Part shown: one piece after another, positions 33,756 to 42,704 of the stretch | Numbering within the stretch: the first letter of the stretch is position 1 | Layout: each line of letters starts with the position of its first letter | Assembly (NCBI RefSeq): GCF_051513965.1 | Contig: NZ_CP195847.1 | Location: 1,488,001-1,552,000, forward strand | Direction of reading: 5' to 3' | Origin: Paramicrobacterium sp051513965 | GTDB lineage: Bacteria > Actinomycetota > Actinomycetes > Actinomycetales > Microbacteriaceae | Length of the DNA stretch: 64,000 nt | The notes under the pieces: model-generated | Database searches by the model: none | Seen by the model: the letters and a program-made list of their open reading frames with translations, nothing else | Told to the model about the DNA's origin: nothing | Program-made: the position numbers and the translations under genes

Positions 33756-35435
33756 CTAGACGAGTCTTCCCTCCCGCACCGTGAACCGCCTGTCAATCAG
33801 GTCTTCTGGAACATCGTCGTGTGACAGCAGAACGATGCTTCGGCCTCGCTCCTGAGCCGCCGAGAGGAGTGACCTCATGAGTGATTGCGCCCGCGCCGCA
33901 TCCACATTCGCCGTGGGTTCATCCAGCACCAGAATCGGGAAGCCTCGGAGAAGCGCTCGTGCCAGTGAGAGACGCTGGGCTTGCCCTCCTGAGATCAGTG
34001 CTCCGCGCTCCCCCACACGAACATCCAGACCTCCTCGCTCCTTTGCCCAGTTGCGGAGGCCGACAGCGTCGAGAGCGTTCCAGAGGTCATCGTCAGTGGC
34101 CGCATCGTGTGCGAACAGCAGATTCTGCCGGATGGACTCATCGAAGATATGAGGATGCTGCTCGCACACGCCTACGATCTCTCGGACGCTCCGCGGGTTC
34201 GACGCCGTTCGTCCGCCGATCTCGTAGGTACCGGTGTGCTCAATGAAACGCGCGAGCACAGCCGCCAGTGTGGACTTGCCTGACCCGCTCGACCCGCTGA
34301 TCAGGACGCACTCGCCGGGGCGCACCTCAAGATCGACGTCTCGGAGAATGTCAGACCCGGACCCGGGCCACCGAGCCGAAACGTCAGCGAGACGAAGCGT
34401 GGTGTCCTGCGGGCCGACCGGTTCATTGTCTTGCGCTTCCCCGGGGAGCTCAGCGGGCAGCGTCGTTGGCGCAACATCTGCTAGCCGCTCCGCGCTGGCT
34501 CTCACGACCCTCCAGTGACCTAGTGCGAGCGGCAGGGCGCCGATGACTTCGAAGACAGCAAGCGGCACGAGCGCGACGACCGCGAAAGCAGGCCCTGATC
34601 CAGCGTGCTGAGCAATCGGAAGCGCTGCGAAGATGCTCACGGCTACCGTGAGGCCCGCCCCGAGTGTGATGACGCCCCCGCCGGTTCCTACAGCGGCCGA
34701 CCGTCGAAGTGCGGCACGAGTGGCCGCGGCATCCGCTTCTCTGACCGCACCGAGTGCGCGAACATCTGCACCGTAGTGCGCCAACACGGTGTACCCGACT
34801 GTGTACTCGGTGAGGGCCCGCACGAGCTGCTCACGGTGCGGGGCGATGAGTCGTTCGGATGCCGCTGCGACACGGGTTCCCGCGAACATCGCCACGACAG
34901 CGCAGATGACGAGCGTGAGTCCGAGAACCGCAGCGGCGGGCGGTGAGATCAGAGATACACCGATAACTGCGGCAACCGCCACGACTGTGGACGTGATGAC
35001 AGGATTGACCACTCGCAACGAGAGATTCTGCAGTTCGTCGACATCTGTGACCAGCGCGTTCAGAACCGATCCCGACGATGCTCTTCCCCGTCCGGCGGGA
35101 ACCCAGGGGATCAGCCGTTCGAGCAGATCAACACGCATCGCGGCGAGCTGACGAAACGCCGCATCGTGACTGTAGAGCCTCTCCAAATAGCGGAACACGG
35201 AACGTGCAAGGGCGAAGGCGCGCACCCCGACCGTCGCCATCGTCAGAAAGAGCACCGGGGGCTGCTCTGCGGCACGGACGATGAGCCAGGCACTCGTGGC
35301 CATGAGCGCGACGACAGCGAGCCCCATCGCCACACCGGAAGCGATGCCAGGCAGTGCGCGACGCGCGGGCGGCAGCGCAGTCCGCAGAATACGCCGGGTC
35401 TCGGATCGTCTGTCAGTCGTCATCGTGTGCGTCAC
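33756..35435 (-). CDS. cydC: Heterodimeric ABC exporter subunit CydC
   Basis: CydC with CydD exports cysteine and glutathione (or related thiols or heme) and is needed for cytochrome bd assembly. The 559-residue protein has a six-helix transmembrane domain and an ATPase with ISGSSGSGKST, ISGGQAQRLSLARALL and ILVLDEPTANVDA. The start is the GTG at 35435 in a GTGA overlap with the cydD stop; the frame continues upstream only as a shadow. It is last in the cydABDC operon. Confidence 0.92.
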   Translation of the reverse strand: MTHTMTTDRRSETRRILRTALPPARRALPGIASGVAMGLAVVALMATSAWLIVRAAEQPPVLFLTMATVGVRAFALARSVFRYLERLYSHDAAFRQLAAMRVDLLERLIPWVPAGRGRASSGSVLNALVTDVDELQNLSLRVVNPVITSTVVAVAAVIGVSLISPPAAAVLGLTLVICAVVAMFAGTRVAAASERLIAPHREQLVRALTEYTVGYTVLAHYGADVRALGAVREADAAATRAALRRSAAVGTGGGVITLGAGLTVAVSIFAALPIAQHAGSGPAFAVVALVPLAVFEVIGALPLALGHWRVVRASAERLADVAPTTLPAELPGEAQDNEPVGPQDTTLRLADVSARWPGSGSDILRDVDLEVRPGECVLISGSSGSGKSTLAAVLARFIEHTGTYEIGGRTASNPRSVREIVGVCEQHPHIFDESIRQNLLFAHDAATDDDLWNALDAVGLRNWAKERGGLDVRVGERGALISGGQAQRLSLARALLRGFPILVLDEPTANVDAARAQSLMRSLLSAAQERGRSIVLLSHDDVPEDLIDRRFTVREGRLV

Positions 35436-37066
35436 GTGACCACCTCCAGCTGCTCTTCGATGTCGACGTGCCGGTCCGCCCACTCGAGCAGTGCTGTCCG
35501 GTGCGTGACGACGATCACGCTCGCTCCGCGTGAGGCCAGATGCCTGAGCCCCCGCGCTACGGCTTCTTCGCTTCGTTCGTCGAGCGCGGAGGTTGGTTCG
35601 TCGACGGCGATCACACTGACGTTCTGCCCTACGGCGCGATAGAAGCACCGGGCGAGTGCCACTCTCTGCCGCTGCCCACCGGAGAGACCTTCTCCCGCGT
35701 CGTCCAGTCGCGTCTCGAGTTCGATGTCCCCGGCACCTGCGAGCCGCAGAGCGTGCGTGGCCAAAGTTGCGTCCGGACTCACGCTGCCGAGAGTCACGTT
35801 GTCGAGGACCGTCCCAGCGACCAGATACGCCGTCTGCGGCGCCCATGCCAGCCAGTTTCTGTCCTGCATGCGCGCATTCGATACATCTGTCCCGCCCACG
35901 CTCATCGTGCCCGTATGCGTCGCCGCTCCGGCGATCGCATCCAGCAGCGTGGACTTTCCCGCGCCGCTCGAGCCCGTTATCGCAGTGACCGTCCCGCGTG
36001 GGAACGAGATGCTCAGAGGGCCGATTCGTGCATTCTCTCCGCGCTCGACCGCGACATCAGAGAGGACGAGATCACCCGATGGATGCAGCTCGTGGACCGC
36101 GGGACGCTCAGCGGACGCGGCATCCAGGATGTCAAACGCCTTCTCTGCGGCTTCTGTGCCCTCGGCTGCGGCATGGAACTGCGCACCAACCTGTCGAATT
36201 GGGAAGTAGACATCCGGAGCGAGAAGAAGTACGAAGAGGCCGACTGTCAGAGACAGCGCTCCATCCACGAGACGGAAACCGATCGACACTGCGATGAGCG
36301 CGACAGAGAGACTCGCCATGAGCTCAAGCACGAAGCCCGACAGAAATGAGATGCGCAGCACACCCATCGTGCGCCGACGATAGTCATCCGTCATCTCTCT
36401 CACACGTCCGATCTGACGGCGCTCGCGGCCGAAGATCTTGAGCGTTCCGAGTCCAGAGATGACATCCATGAAATGAACTGAGAGCTGTGTCAGTCCATCC
36501 CACTGGCGCCGCTGTGCCGCTTTTGTCGCCAACCCGATCAGCACCATGAAGATCGGAACGATCGGCAGTGTCACGACGAGAATCACACCGGAGAGCCAAT
36601 CCTGCGCGAGCACGACAGCGATGAGCACAGGAACGGTGATTGCCGTGCGGATGAGCTGCGGGATGTACTTCGCGAAGTAGTCATCGAGGGCATCGACACC
36701 TCGCGCGAGCAGTGTCGCGAGCGCAGTTGAGTTCTCGTGTGCGAGCCACGCGGGCCCCAGCCTGTCGACTGCCTCGAGGATGCCGAGGCGAAGTTCGCTC
36801 TTCGCACGGGCCGCTCCGCGTGTGCCCACAGCCTCGAGAAGCCAGACGATAGCTCCTCGAATCAGCGCAGCGGCTCCAGCCATGGCACTCGAGGTGACAA
36901 CGTGCCAGGGTGAGGCGCCGCCGAGCGCAGAGGTGATGGCGTTCGTCACAAACCAGGCGAATCCGATGATCGCCGCGGTATCGATGGCCGTGAGCACTGC
37001 ACCGAGCGTGAGGAATCGGCGGGACGAGCGCGCGTAGCGGAGCAGCCTCGGATCAAGCGGGCGCAT
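35432..37066 (-). CDS. cydD: Heterodimeric ABC exporter subunit CydD
   Basis: Partner of CydC in the thiol/heme exporter needed for cytochrome bd maturation. The protein has six membrane helices (residues 20-310), then an ATPase with Walker A ITGSSGAGKST, signature LSGGQRQRVALARCFY and Walker B VIAVDEPTSALDE. The start at ATG 37066 (MRPLDPRLLRYAR) is preferred; the frame also has an ATG at 37078 (MPKHMRP). Either way it overlaps the cydB end. CydC overlaps its stop by 4 nt. Confidence 0.92.
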   Translation of the reverse strand: MRPLDPRLLRYARSSRRFLTLGAVLTAIDTAAIIGFAWFVTNAITSALGGASPWHVVTSSAMAGAAALIRGAIVWLLEAVGTRGAARAKSELRLGILEAVDRLGPAWLAHENSTALATLLARGVDALDDYFAKYIPQLIRTAITVPVLIAVVLAQDWLSGVILVVTLPIVPIFMVLIGLATKAAQRRQWDGLTQLSVHFMDVISGLGTLKIFGRERRQIGRVREMTDDYRRRTMGVLRISFLSGFVLELMASLSVALIAVSIGFRLVDGALSLTVGLFVLLLAPDVYFPIRQVGAQFHAAAEGTEAAEKAFDILDAASAERPAVHELHPSGDLVLSDVAVERGENARIGPLSISFPRGTVTAITGSSGAGKSTLLDAIAGAATHTGTMSVGGTDVSNARMQDRNWLAWAPQTAYLVAGTVLDNVTLGSVSPDATLATHALRLAGAGDIELETRLDDAGEGLSGGQRQRVALARCFYRAVGQNVSVIAVDEPTSALDERSEEAVARGLRHLASRGASVIVVTHRTALLEWADRHVDIEEQLEVVT

Positions 37067-38072
37067 GTGTTTCGGCATCCTGCGGAATGTGCTCGCGCAT
37101 CACGCGCTTGCGGAACACCCAATATGTCCAGCCCTGATAGAGCAGCACGAGCGGAAGCGCGATGAGCGCGATCCAGCTCATCACCTCCAGGGTGTACGGC
37201 GTCGACGACGCGTTGGCGATCGTCAAGCTGTTCGCCGGATCATTCGAGGCCGGCATCACCGCGGGGTGCAGTGCAGTGAAGAGTGCCAGCACCGCGAAGC
37301 CGATGGTGCCCGCCATCAGCGAGAAGGCGACCCCCTCACGGCCACGCGCGTTCGCAATCAGCGCTCCGATGAGGGCGACTGCTGCGCCGCCGGCCACCAC
37401 ATAAAGTGCGAGCGTTCCGTGCTCGATACATGTCCAGACGAGGAACGCGGCTGCGGCCAGAACAGCGAGGATGCCTGACCGGGCCGCGAGACGACGCGCG
37501 CGGAGGCGGATATCGCCATCGGTCTTCAGCGCGACGAAGATCACGCCGTGCGTGAAGAAGAGCAGCAACGTTGTGACACCTCCGAGCAGCGCGTACGGGT
37601 TGAGAAGGTCGAGGAGGCTTCCCACGAAATCGTGATTCGCATCCAGGGGAACGCCGTGCACGACGTTCGCAAACGCGACGCCCCACAGGAGCGCAGGCAG
37701 TGCGGACCCGATGATGATGAAGAGGTCGAACCGGCGTCGCCAGGAAGCTTCGGGCCGCTGGTGCCGGTACTCGAAGGACACGCCGCGCAGAATCAGCGCC
37801 ACCAAGATCACCAGCAGCGGCAGGTAGAATCCGCTGAACAGCGTGGCGTACCACTCGGGGAATGCCGCAAACAGAGCGGCCCCGGCGACGATCACCCATG
37901 TCTCGTTGAGATCCCAGACGGGCCCGATCGTATTGATGAGTACTCGTCGATCCGTATCGTCTCGACCGAGGAAGGGCAGCGACATTCCGACGCCGAAATC
38001 GAATCCGTCCAGCACGAAGTACCCGATGAACAAGGCGGCGATCAGCCAGAACCAGAGGAGTGAAAGATCCAT
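37053..38072 (-). CDS. cydB: Cytochrome bd oxidase subunit II
   Basis: CydB pairs with CydA in the quinol-oxidising bd-type terminal oxidase, which keeps respiration going at low oxygen. It begins MDLSLLWFWLIAALFIGYFV and has DGFDFGVGM in the first loop, then about eight membrane helices. The 339-residue length is normal for the short actinobacterial form. It starts 9 bp after cydA and overlaps cydD by 14-26 nt. Confidence 0.94.
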   Translation of the reverse strand: MDLSLLWFWLIAALFIGYFVLDGFDFGVGMSLPFLGRDDTDRRVLINTIGPVWDLNETWVIVAGAALFAAFPEWYATLFSGFYLPLLVILVALILRGVSFEYRHQRPEASWRRRFDLFIIIGSALPALLWGVAFANVVHGVPLDANHDFVGSLLDLLNPYALLGGVTTLLLFFTHGVIFVALKTDGDIRLRARRLAARSGILAVLAAAAFLVWTCIEHGTLALYVVAGGAAVALIGALIANARGREGVAFSLMAGTIGFAVLALFTALHPAVMPASNDPANSLTIANASSTPYTLEVMSWIALIALPLVLLYQGWTYWVFRKRVMREHIPQDAETHAPA

Positions 38073-38081
38073 GGATGCCTC

Positions 38082-39491
38082 CTAGTAAACGGCCGCACGA
38101 ACACGCGGCTCTTCTGAGTCTTCGTCGGCTTCGAGAGGGTCGGGGCCCTTCTGTACCGCTCGCACGATGAGGCGGAATTCCACGACCGCGAGTGAGCCGT
38201 AGACGATGGTGAACACGAGAAGGGAGATCAGAACGCTGATTCCGCTGACGCCAGGTGAGACACCGTCTTCAGTCGTGAGCAGACCGAAGACAAGCCAGGG
38301 CTGGCGACCCATCTCTGTGAAGATCCATCCGACGCTCATCGCCAGGAGTGATGCAGGGAAGGACCAGATCGCGGCTTTCCAGACCCAGCGGCTCTGCGGC
38401 ATCCGTCCACCTCGCGTGAGCCAGAGCCCGACAACTGCAACAAGGATATGGAGCATGCCGAGCCCGATCATCCAGCGGAACGACCAGTACGTGACCCAGA
38501 TGATCGGCGAATAGTCTCCTGGCCCATACAGTGCTTGGTACTGCGCTTGGATGTCGTTGATCCCTTCGACGGTGCCCGTGAGCGAGTGAGTGGACAGGAT
38601 CGAAAGCAGATACGGCACGCGAATCGAGAACAGCTCGTGAACACCGTCTGGCGTGCCGAGAGTGAACACCGAGAACGAGGCTTCGGCACCGGATGCCGTT
38701 GAGTACAGCGCTTCTGCGGCTGCCATCTTCATCGGCTGGGCATCCACCATGGCGAGGCTGAGCTGGTCGCCCATGAGCGTGGTTCCGGCTCCCGCGACGA
38801 TCATCGTCCACAGACCGAACTTGAGCGCAGGACGCATCATCTCGATGTTCTGGTTCCGCGCGAGATGCCATGCAGCGACCGAGATCACAAGACCGGCCGA
38901 CACCATGAAACAGGCGAAGATCGTGTGCGGGAACGCCGCGAGCGCGATTGGGTTCGCGAGGAGCTCCCCCAGACTCGTCAGCTCGGCGCGCCCCTTGCTC
39001 TCGTTGATCGTGTAGGCGACCGGGTTCTGCATGAACGCGTTGGCAGCGATGATGAAGTAGGCAGAGCCGATCGTCCCCGCGGCTGTGATCCAGATCGTCG
39101 CCAGGTGCAGCTTCGCGGGCAGACGGTCCCAGCCGAAGATCCACAGCCCGATGAACGTGGCTTCGAGGAAGAAGGCGAGAAGAGCCTCGAGTGCGAGAGG
39201 AGCCCCGAAAACATCCCCAACGAATCTGGAGTAGTCGGACCAGTTCATGCCGAACTGAAACTCCTGCACGATTCCTGTGACGACGCCCATTGCGAAGTTG
39301 ATCAGAAAGATCTTGCCGTAGAAGTGCGTCAGCTGCAGATAGTGGGTCTTTCCCGTCCGCACCCAGGCAGTCTGGAAGATTGCCACGGTCGTCGCCATTC
39401 CTATCGTCAGCGGGACGAATAGAAAGTGGTAAAGAGTGGTCAGGCCAAACTGCCAACGGGCCAGAATGAGCGGGTCGAGTAACTGATCCAC
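38082..39491 (-). CDS. cydA: Cytochrome bd oxidase subunit I
   Basis: CydA holds the three hemes and the quinol site. The N-terminal RWQFGLTTLYHFLFVPLTIG contains His22, equivalent to the heme b595 ligand, and GRQPWLVFGLLTTEDG is the conserved loop near residue 393. The length (469) fits the class with a short quinol-binding Q-loop, which is an inference. The start is a GTG with GAGG about 9 nt upstream. Three BlaI-type operators lie 28-90 bp upstream, so the operon is probably repressed by the divergent BlaI-like protein. Confidence 0.94.
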   Translation of the reverse strand: MDQLLDPLILARWQFGLTTLYHFLFVPLTIGMATTVAIFQTAWVRTGKTHYLQLTHFYGKIFLINFAMGVVTGIVQEFQFGMNWSDYSRFVGDVFGAPLALEALLAFFLEATFIGLWIFGWDRLPAKLHLATIWITAAGTIGSAYFIIAANAFMQNPVAYTINESKGRAELTSLGELLANPIALAAFPHTIFACFMVSAGLVISVAAWHLARNQNIEMMRPALKFGLWTMIVAGAGTTLMGDQLSLAMVDAQPMKMAAAEALYSTASGAEASFSVFTLGTPDGVHELFSIRVPYLLSILSTHSLTGTVEGINDIQAQYQALYGPGDYSPIIWVTYWSFRWMIGLGMLHILVAVVGLWLTRGGRMPQSRWVWKAAIWSFPASLLAMSVGWIFTEMGRQPWLVFGLLTTEDGVSPGVSGISVLISLLVFTIVYGSLAVVEFRLIVRAVQKGPDPLEADEDSEEPRVRAAVY

Positions 39492-39519
39492 AGGGCAAAC
39501 CTCGTTTCGACGAAGCTTT

Positions 39520-39581
39520 TTCTACGTCGCGTAGAACTTGTCTTCTACAGAGTGTAGAACACTTTTCTACACGATGTAGAA
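39520..39581. promoter_or_regulatory. Three BlaI-type operators between cydA and blaI
   Basis: Three 17-bp sites with perfect 6-bp arms, TTCTAC-N5-GTAGAA, lie at 39520-39536, 39543-39559 and 39565-39581. Their starts are 23 and 22 bp apart, about two helical turns, so bound dimers would line up on one face. They occupy most of the 120-bp gap between the divergent cydA and blaI starts. The rightmost overlaps the -35 region expected for blaI. The dyad resembles known BlaI/MecI operators built on TAC and GTA. Confidence 0.9.
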
Positions 39582-39599
39582 GGTTGCGCGAAAACAGCG

Positions 39600-39605
39600 T
39601 AGTCT
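39600..39605 (+). promoter_or_regulatory. Putative -10 box (TAGTCT) of leaderless blaI
   Basis: TAGTCT ends 6 nt before the blaI ATG and the third operator lies just upstream. Confidence 0.5.
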
Positions 39606-39611
39606 TGTCTT

Positions 39612-39989
39612 ATGGCAACTCTGGGCGAACTAGAACGCGAGGTCATGGATGTCCTGTGGGCATCCGGCGATCCCCTCAGCGCCGGGGATCTGCGCGACCG
39701 TCTGAACTTCAGCGGCAAGAACAAGCGCCAGCTGGCGGCGACGACTGTTCTCACGGTTCTCTCACGCCTTGAGTCAAAGGGCTTCGTCTCGCGAGATCGC
39801 GGCACTCGCCCCCATCTATATGCGGCAGTGACAACCCGTGCGGATCACACGGCAGACCTGATGCATGAGGTGCTCGGCTCGTCGCCGGATCGGGAAGCCG
39901 CACTCGCCCGCTTCATCGGGCAGGTCTCGCCCGCCGAGGTCGAGACACTCCGCTCACTCCTCGGAGTGGACACGTCCGCATCGAAGTAG
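39612..39989 (+). CDS. blaI: BlaI/MecI-family transcriptional repressor
   Basis: The 125-residue protein is a winged-helix repressor: GELEREVMDVLWASGDPLSA, then recognition helix region RQLAATTVLTVLSRLESKGF and a C-terminal dimerisation helix (SPAEVETLRSLLG). It binds palindromes like the three beside it. A TAGTCT box ends 6 nt before the ATG. It is followed by an M56 peptidase gene, the usual BlaI/BlaR pairing, yet no beta-lactamase or PBP gene is near. The divergent cydABDC operon is the likely target. Confidence 0.93.
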   Translation: MATLGELEREVMDVLWASGDPLSAGDLRDRLNFSGKNKRQLAATTVLTVLSRLESKGFVSRDRGTRPHLYAAVTTRADHTADLMHEVLGSSPDREAALARFIGQVSPAEVETLRSLLGVDTSASK

Positions 39990-39992
39990 CCG

Positions 39993-39998
39993 TATTCT
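39993..39998 (+). promoter_or_regulatory. Putative -10 box (TATTCT) of the M56 gene
   Basis: TATTCT ends 7 nt before the ATG of the M56 gene. It lies just after the blaI stop, so the gene may also be read from blaI. Confidence 0.4.
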
Positions 39999-40005
39999 GA
40001 GTGCG

Positions 40006-40926
40006 ATGCTCATCGCCGCCGCACTCATGGCTCTGCTTGCCGTCGCGCTCGCTTGGCCAGTGCCCATCGTTCTGTCGCGCGCCCAGTGGCCCGCGCGTGC
40101 GCCCGCAGTCGCTCTCGTCGCCTGGCAGGCGATAGCCATCGCAGGTGTACTCTCCACTGTCGGAGCACTCCTCACATACGGCGTCTCCGGACTCGCACGG
40201 ACACTGGTCGATGGGCTTGTCGTCTTGGGCCGCGGCATCCTCGACGGTCGGGCGCCTGAGGGCCTGGGACCTCTGCACGTCTTTGCGCTCTGCTGTGCTC
40301 TTCTGTTCACTGGCCACCTCCTGTTGAGCGTGATTACGACTTTCGTTCGGACAGAACGCGAACGGCGGCGCCAGCATGATCTCGTCACACTTCTCAGTTC
40401 ACCGAACTCCGAGGTACCCGGCGCACGAGTAATGGAGTATCCGGAACCCGTCGCGTATTGCCTCCCCGGCGCGTTTCGCGCGGTCACGGTTCTCACCGAC
40501 GGCCTCGTCAAAGCACTCGACGAGAGTGAGCTGCAGGCTGTTCTCGCTCATGAGCGCGCGCATCTCACGCAGCAGCATCATCTGCTCCTGCTCGCCTTCC
40601 GCGCATGGCGCAAGGCGCTCCCCTGGTTCCCTATCGCGACACGTGCCAGCCATGCCGTAAGCCTCCTCGTGGAGATGCTCGCCGACGATGCCGCCCGATC
40701 GAGATCCTCGGCGCGCGCACTTGTTTCAGCCATAGTGACGGTAGCGGCGAGCGGTGGTTCAGGGCCTGACGTCGGGGTAACGGAGGCAACACCGGAGTCG
40801 GCTGCGCCTCGTGTGTCAAGGCTCATGCGGGAACCTCATCCGCTCGGCGGCGCGACGACGATGCTCATTCTCACGTCCGCTGCCGCACTCGTTCTTGTTC
40901 CACCCGTGCTTCTGCTGACCGCATGA
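40006..40926 (+). CDS. M56-family membrane metallopeptidase (BlaR1/MecR1-like, no sensor domain)
   Basis: The 306-residue protein has about four membrane segments and a gluzincin site HERAH (182-186) in VLAHERAHLTQQHH, with a third ligand Glu223 in LVEMLADDAA. In BlaR1 and MecR1 the peptidase cleaves the BlaI repressor after signal binding. Here the C-terminus ends soon after the last membrane helix (MLILTSAAALVLVPPVLLLT), so a penicillin-binding sensor domain is absent. It could cut BlaI in response to another envelope cue. The start is ATG 40006; the upstream frame is a shadow of blaI. Confidence 0.85.
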   Translation: MLIAAALMALLAVALAWPVPIVLSRAQWPARAPAVALVAWQAIAIAGVLSTVGALLTYGVSGLARTLVDGLVVLGRGILDGRAPEGLGPLHVFALCCALLFTGHLLLSVITTFVRTERERRRQHDLVTLLSSPNSEVPGARVMEYPEPVAYCLPGAFRAVTVLTDGLVKALDESELQAVLAHERAHLTQQHHLLLLAFRAWRKALPWFPIATRASHAVSLLVEMLADDAARSRSSARALVSAIVTVAASGGSGPDVGVTEATPESAAPRVSRLMREPHPLGGATTMLILTSAAALVLVPPVLLLTA

Positions 40927-40942
40927 GCAGAGGTTCGTCCAT

Positions 40943-40948
40943 TAGGCT
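40943..40948 (+). promoter_or_regulatory. Putative -10 box (TAGGCT) of the DedA gene
   Basis: TAGGCT ends 6 nt before the GTG start at 40955. Confidence 0.5.
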
Positions 40949-40954
40949 CGCAGG

Positions 40955-41617
40955 GTGAACGACATACTCGGCGTGATTCTGGATGCTGTCCAGGACGTCG
41001 ATCCCGTGCTGCGCACCGCGATCGCCGGTGTCGCTATCCTCCTAGAGACCAGCATCCTGATCGGCCTGATCGTGCCTGGCGACACCATTGTGATCGTGGC
41101 AGGGACAGGCGTGACGGGAGTCGTTGAGTTCATCGCACTTTATATCGTCGTCGTGATCGGCGCGCTTGGTGGCGAGAGCATCGGCTTTGCACTCGGAAAG
41201 CACTTCGGAGAGCACATCCGACGGTCCCGAATCGGGCGACGCATCGGCGAGCACAACTGGCAGCGTGCAGAACACTACGTCGATCGCCGGGGAGGCATCG
41301 CTGTATTCCTGTCGCGCTTCCTCCCTGTGCTGCACTCTCTGGTCCCTGTGACCGTGGGGATGAGCTCGATGACCTATCGCCGATTCCTGGCATGGACCGT
41401 GCCTGCCTGTCTGATCTGGACCGGCGCTTACGTCTCCGTCGGCTCAGCGGCCGCAGAGACGTACCGTGAACTGTCGGAGAAACTGCATTTCGCGGGTTAC
41501 ATCTTCGTTGGCATCATCGGCGTCTTTCTTCTGTTCGCCTGGCTCATCAAGAAGGTTCTCCATCATCGTGAGCAACGTCACATGGCGCGCACCGACTCTG
41601 ACGAGAGTGAAGGATGA
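40955..41617 (+). CDS. DedA-family membrane protein
   Basis: The 220-residue protein has four or five membrane helices. DedA motifs include ETSILIGLIVPGDT near residue 31, GESIGFALGKHFG, and RFLPVLHSLVPVTVGMSSM with the conserved Arg. DedA members flip undecaprenyl phosphate or other lipids and affect membrane potential. It stands between the M56 peptidase and an App1-like phosphatase, all on the plus strand, each with its own start signal. The start is a GTG directly after a TAGGCT box. Confidence 0.9.
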   Translation: MNDILGVILDAVQDVDPVLRTAIAGVAILLETSILIGLIVPGDTIVIVAGTGVTGVVEFIALYIVVVIGALGGESIGFALGKHFGEHIRRSRIGRRIGEHNWQRAEHYVDRRGGIAVFLSRFLPVLHSLVPVTVGMSSMTYRRFLAWTVPACLIWTGAYVSVGSAAAETYRELSEKLHFAGYIFVGIIGVFLLFAWLIKKVLHHREQRHMARTDSDESEG

Positions 41618-41651
41618 CGCATCCGGCCCCTCTCCGTGCCAAGATTGAGTG

Positions 41652-42677
41652 ATGCCCGACACTGATGCCACGCCAATCGTGCCCGGAAGAATACACCGCG
41701 CCGCACGTATTGACGACGCAATTCTCGCCTGGCGCTCGCGTCGAGCAGCGCGTCGAGGGCTCGTTCCGCGTGTCGTCGGCTATACGGGCTACGGATCGAC
41801 GACATGGGTTCGCGTGCTCGCGCGCGTTCTCTACATGCACCCAGACCGTCAAGATGAGGCGAGTAGCCGCGCCCGCGGCTGGAGAAGCTTCACAAGCATT
41901 TCGGTAGCCTCTTGTCCAGTCACCGTCGACATCGGCGATGATCAACATGAAGTCATCGCCGACCGGGGAGGTGTCGTCGATGTCGTCGTACAGGTAGCGC
42001 TCACACCGGGCTGGAACACGATACGTCTGCGCACTCAGGGGTCGGGCGCAGTGACATGCGATGTCTACATCGTGGATCCCGAGATACGGGTCGGCGTGAT
42101 CTCCGACATCGACGACACGGTCATGGTGACCGCGCTGCCCCGACCCTTGGTCGCGGCGTGGAACACTTTCGTGCTTGACGAGCACGCCCGCACACCGGTC
42201 CCCGGGATGGCCGTCTTCCTCGACCGACTCTCCCGCCAGCAGGGTGGGTGCCCCGTGATTTACCTTTCCACGGGCGCGTGGAATGTTGCACCGACTCTTC
42301 GGCGGTTCCTCTCTCGTCACCTCTATCCTGCTGGCCCTCTGCTCCTCACGGATTGGGGCCCGACGCACGACAGGTTTTTCCGTAGCGGACGCGAGCACAA
42401 GCGGACCAACATGCGCCGTCTGGTCGACGAGTTCCCGCAGATCAAATGGATCCTCGTCGGCGATGATGGCCAGCACGACGAAGATCTCTACTCAGAGTTC
42501 GCGGCTGAGCACCCCGACTCTGTCGCAGGCGTGGCGATCCGCCAGCTCTCTGTCGGAGAGGCAGTGCTGGCCGGCGGTCGTTCGAAGCGCGAGCAGCACG
42601 ACTCTGGACACACGTGGGTCTACGCACCTGATGGCGCGGGTCTTCTCACGGAGCTTGAGGGGTTTCTCGACGGCTGA
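41652..42677 (+). CDS. App1-like phosphatase (DUF2183)
   Basis: The 341-residue protein has a HAD-like C-terminal domain of the App1/DUF2183 family with catalytic DIDDT near residue 153 (SDIDDTVM). YLSTGAWNV and WILVGDDGQHDEDLY supply further acidic residues. App1 of yeast is a phosphatidate phosphatase, so a role in lipid metabolism is likely. The N-terminal half (about 40-140) is a beta-rich module. ATG 41652 follows a GTG at 41649; the exact start is unsure. It lies 34 bp after the DedA gene. Confidence 0.86.
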   Translation: MPDTDATPIVPGRIHRAARIDDAILAWRSRRAARRGLVPRVVGYTGYGSTTWVRVLARVLYMHPDRQDEASSRARGWRSFTSISVASCPVTVDIGDDQHEVIADRGGVVDVVVQVALTPGWNTIRLRTQGSGAVTCDVYIVDPEIRVGVISDIDDTVMVTALPRPLVAAWNTFVLDEHARTPVPGMAVFLDRLSRQQGGCPVIYLSTGAWNVAPTLRRFLSRHLYPAGPLLLTDWGPTHDRFFRSGREHKRTNMRRLVDEFPQIKWILVGDDGQHDEDLYSEFAAEHPDSVAGVAIRQLSVGEAVLAGGRSKREQHDSGHTWVYAPDGAGLLTELEGFLDG

Positions 42678-42692
42678 GTGTGGTGCGCCGAT

Positions 42693-42698
42693 TAGTCT
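42693..42698 (+). promoter_or_regulatory. Putative -10 box (TAGTCT) of the FUSC gene
   Basis: TAGTCT ends 6 nt before the ATG at 42705. Confidence 0.5.
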
Positions 42699-42704
42699 GA
42701 ACCT

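Noticed and set aside
38269..39498. 409-codon frame overlapping cydA in another frame
   Set aside because: cydA has all family motifs; the other frame is Arg-rich low-complexity shadow.
39492..39519. A distinct cydA -10 box
   Set aside because: TACACT and TAGAA-like boxes occur inside the operators, but none could be singled out with a matching -35 region.
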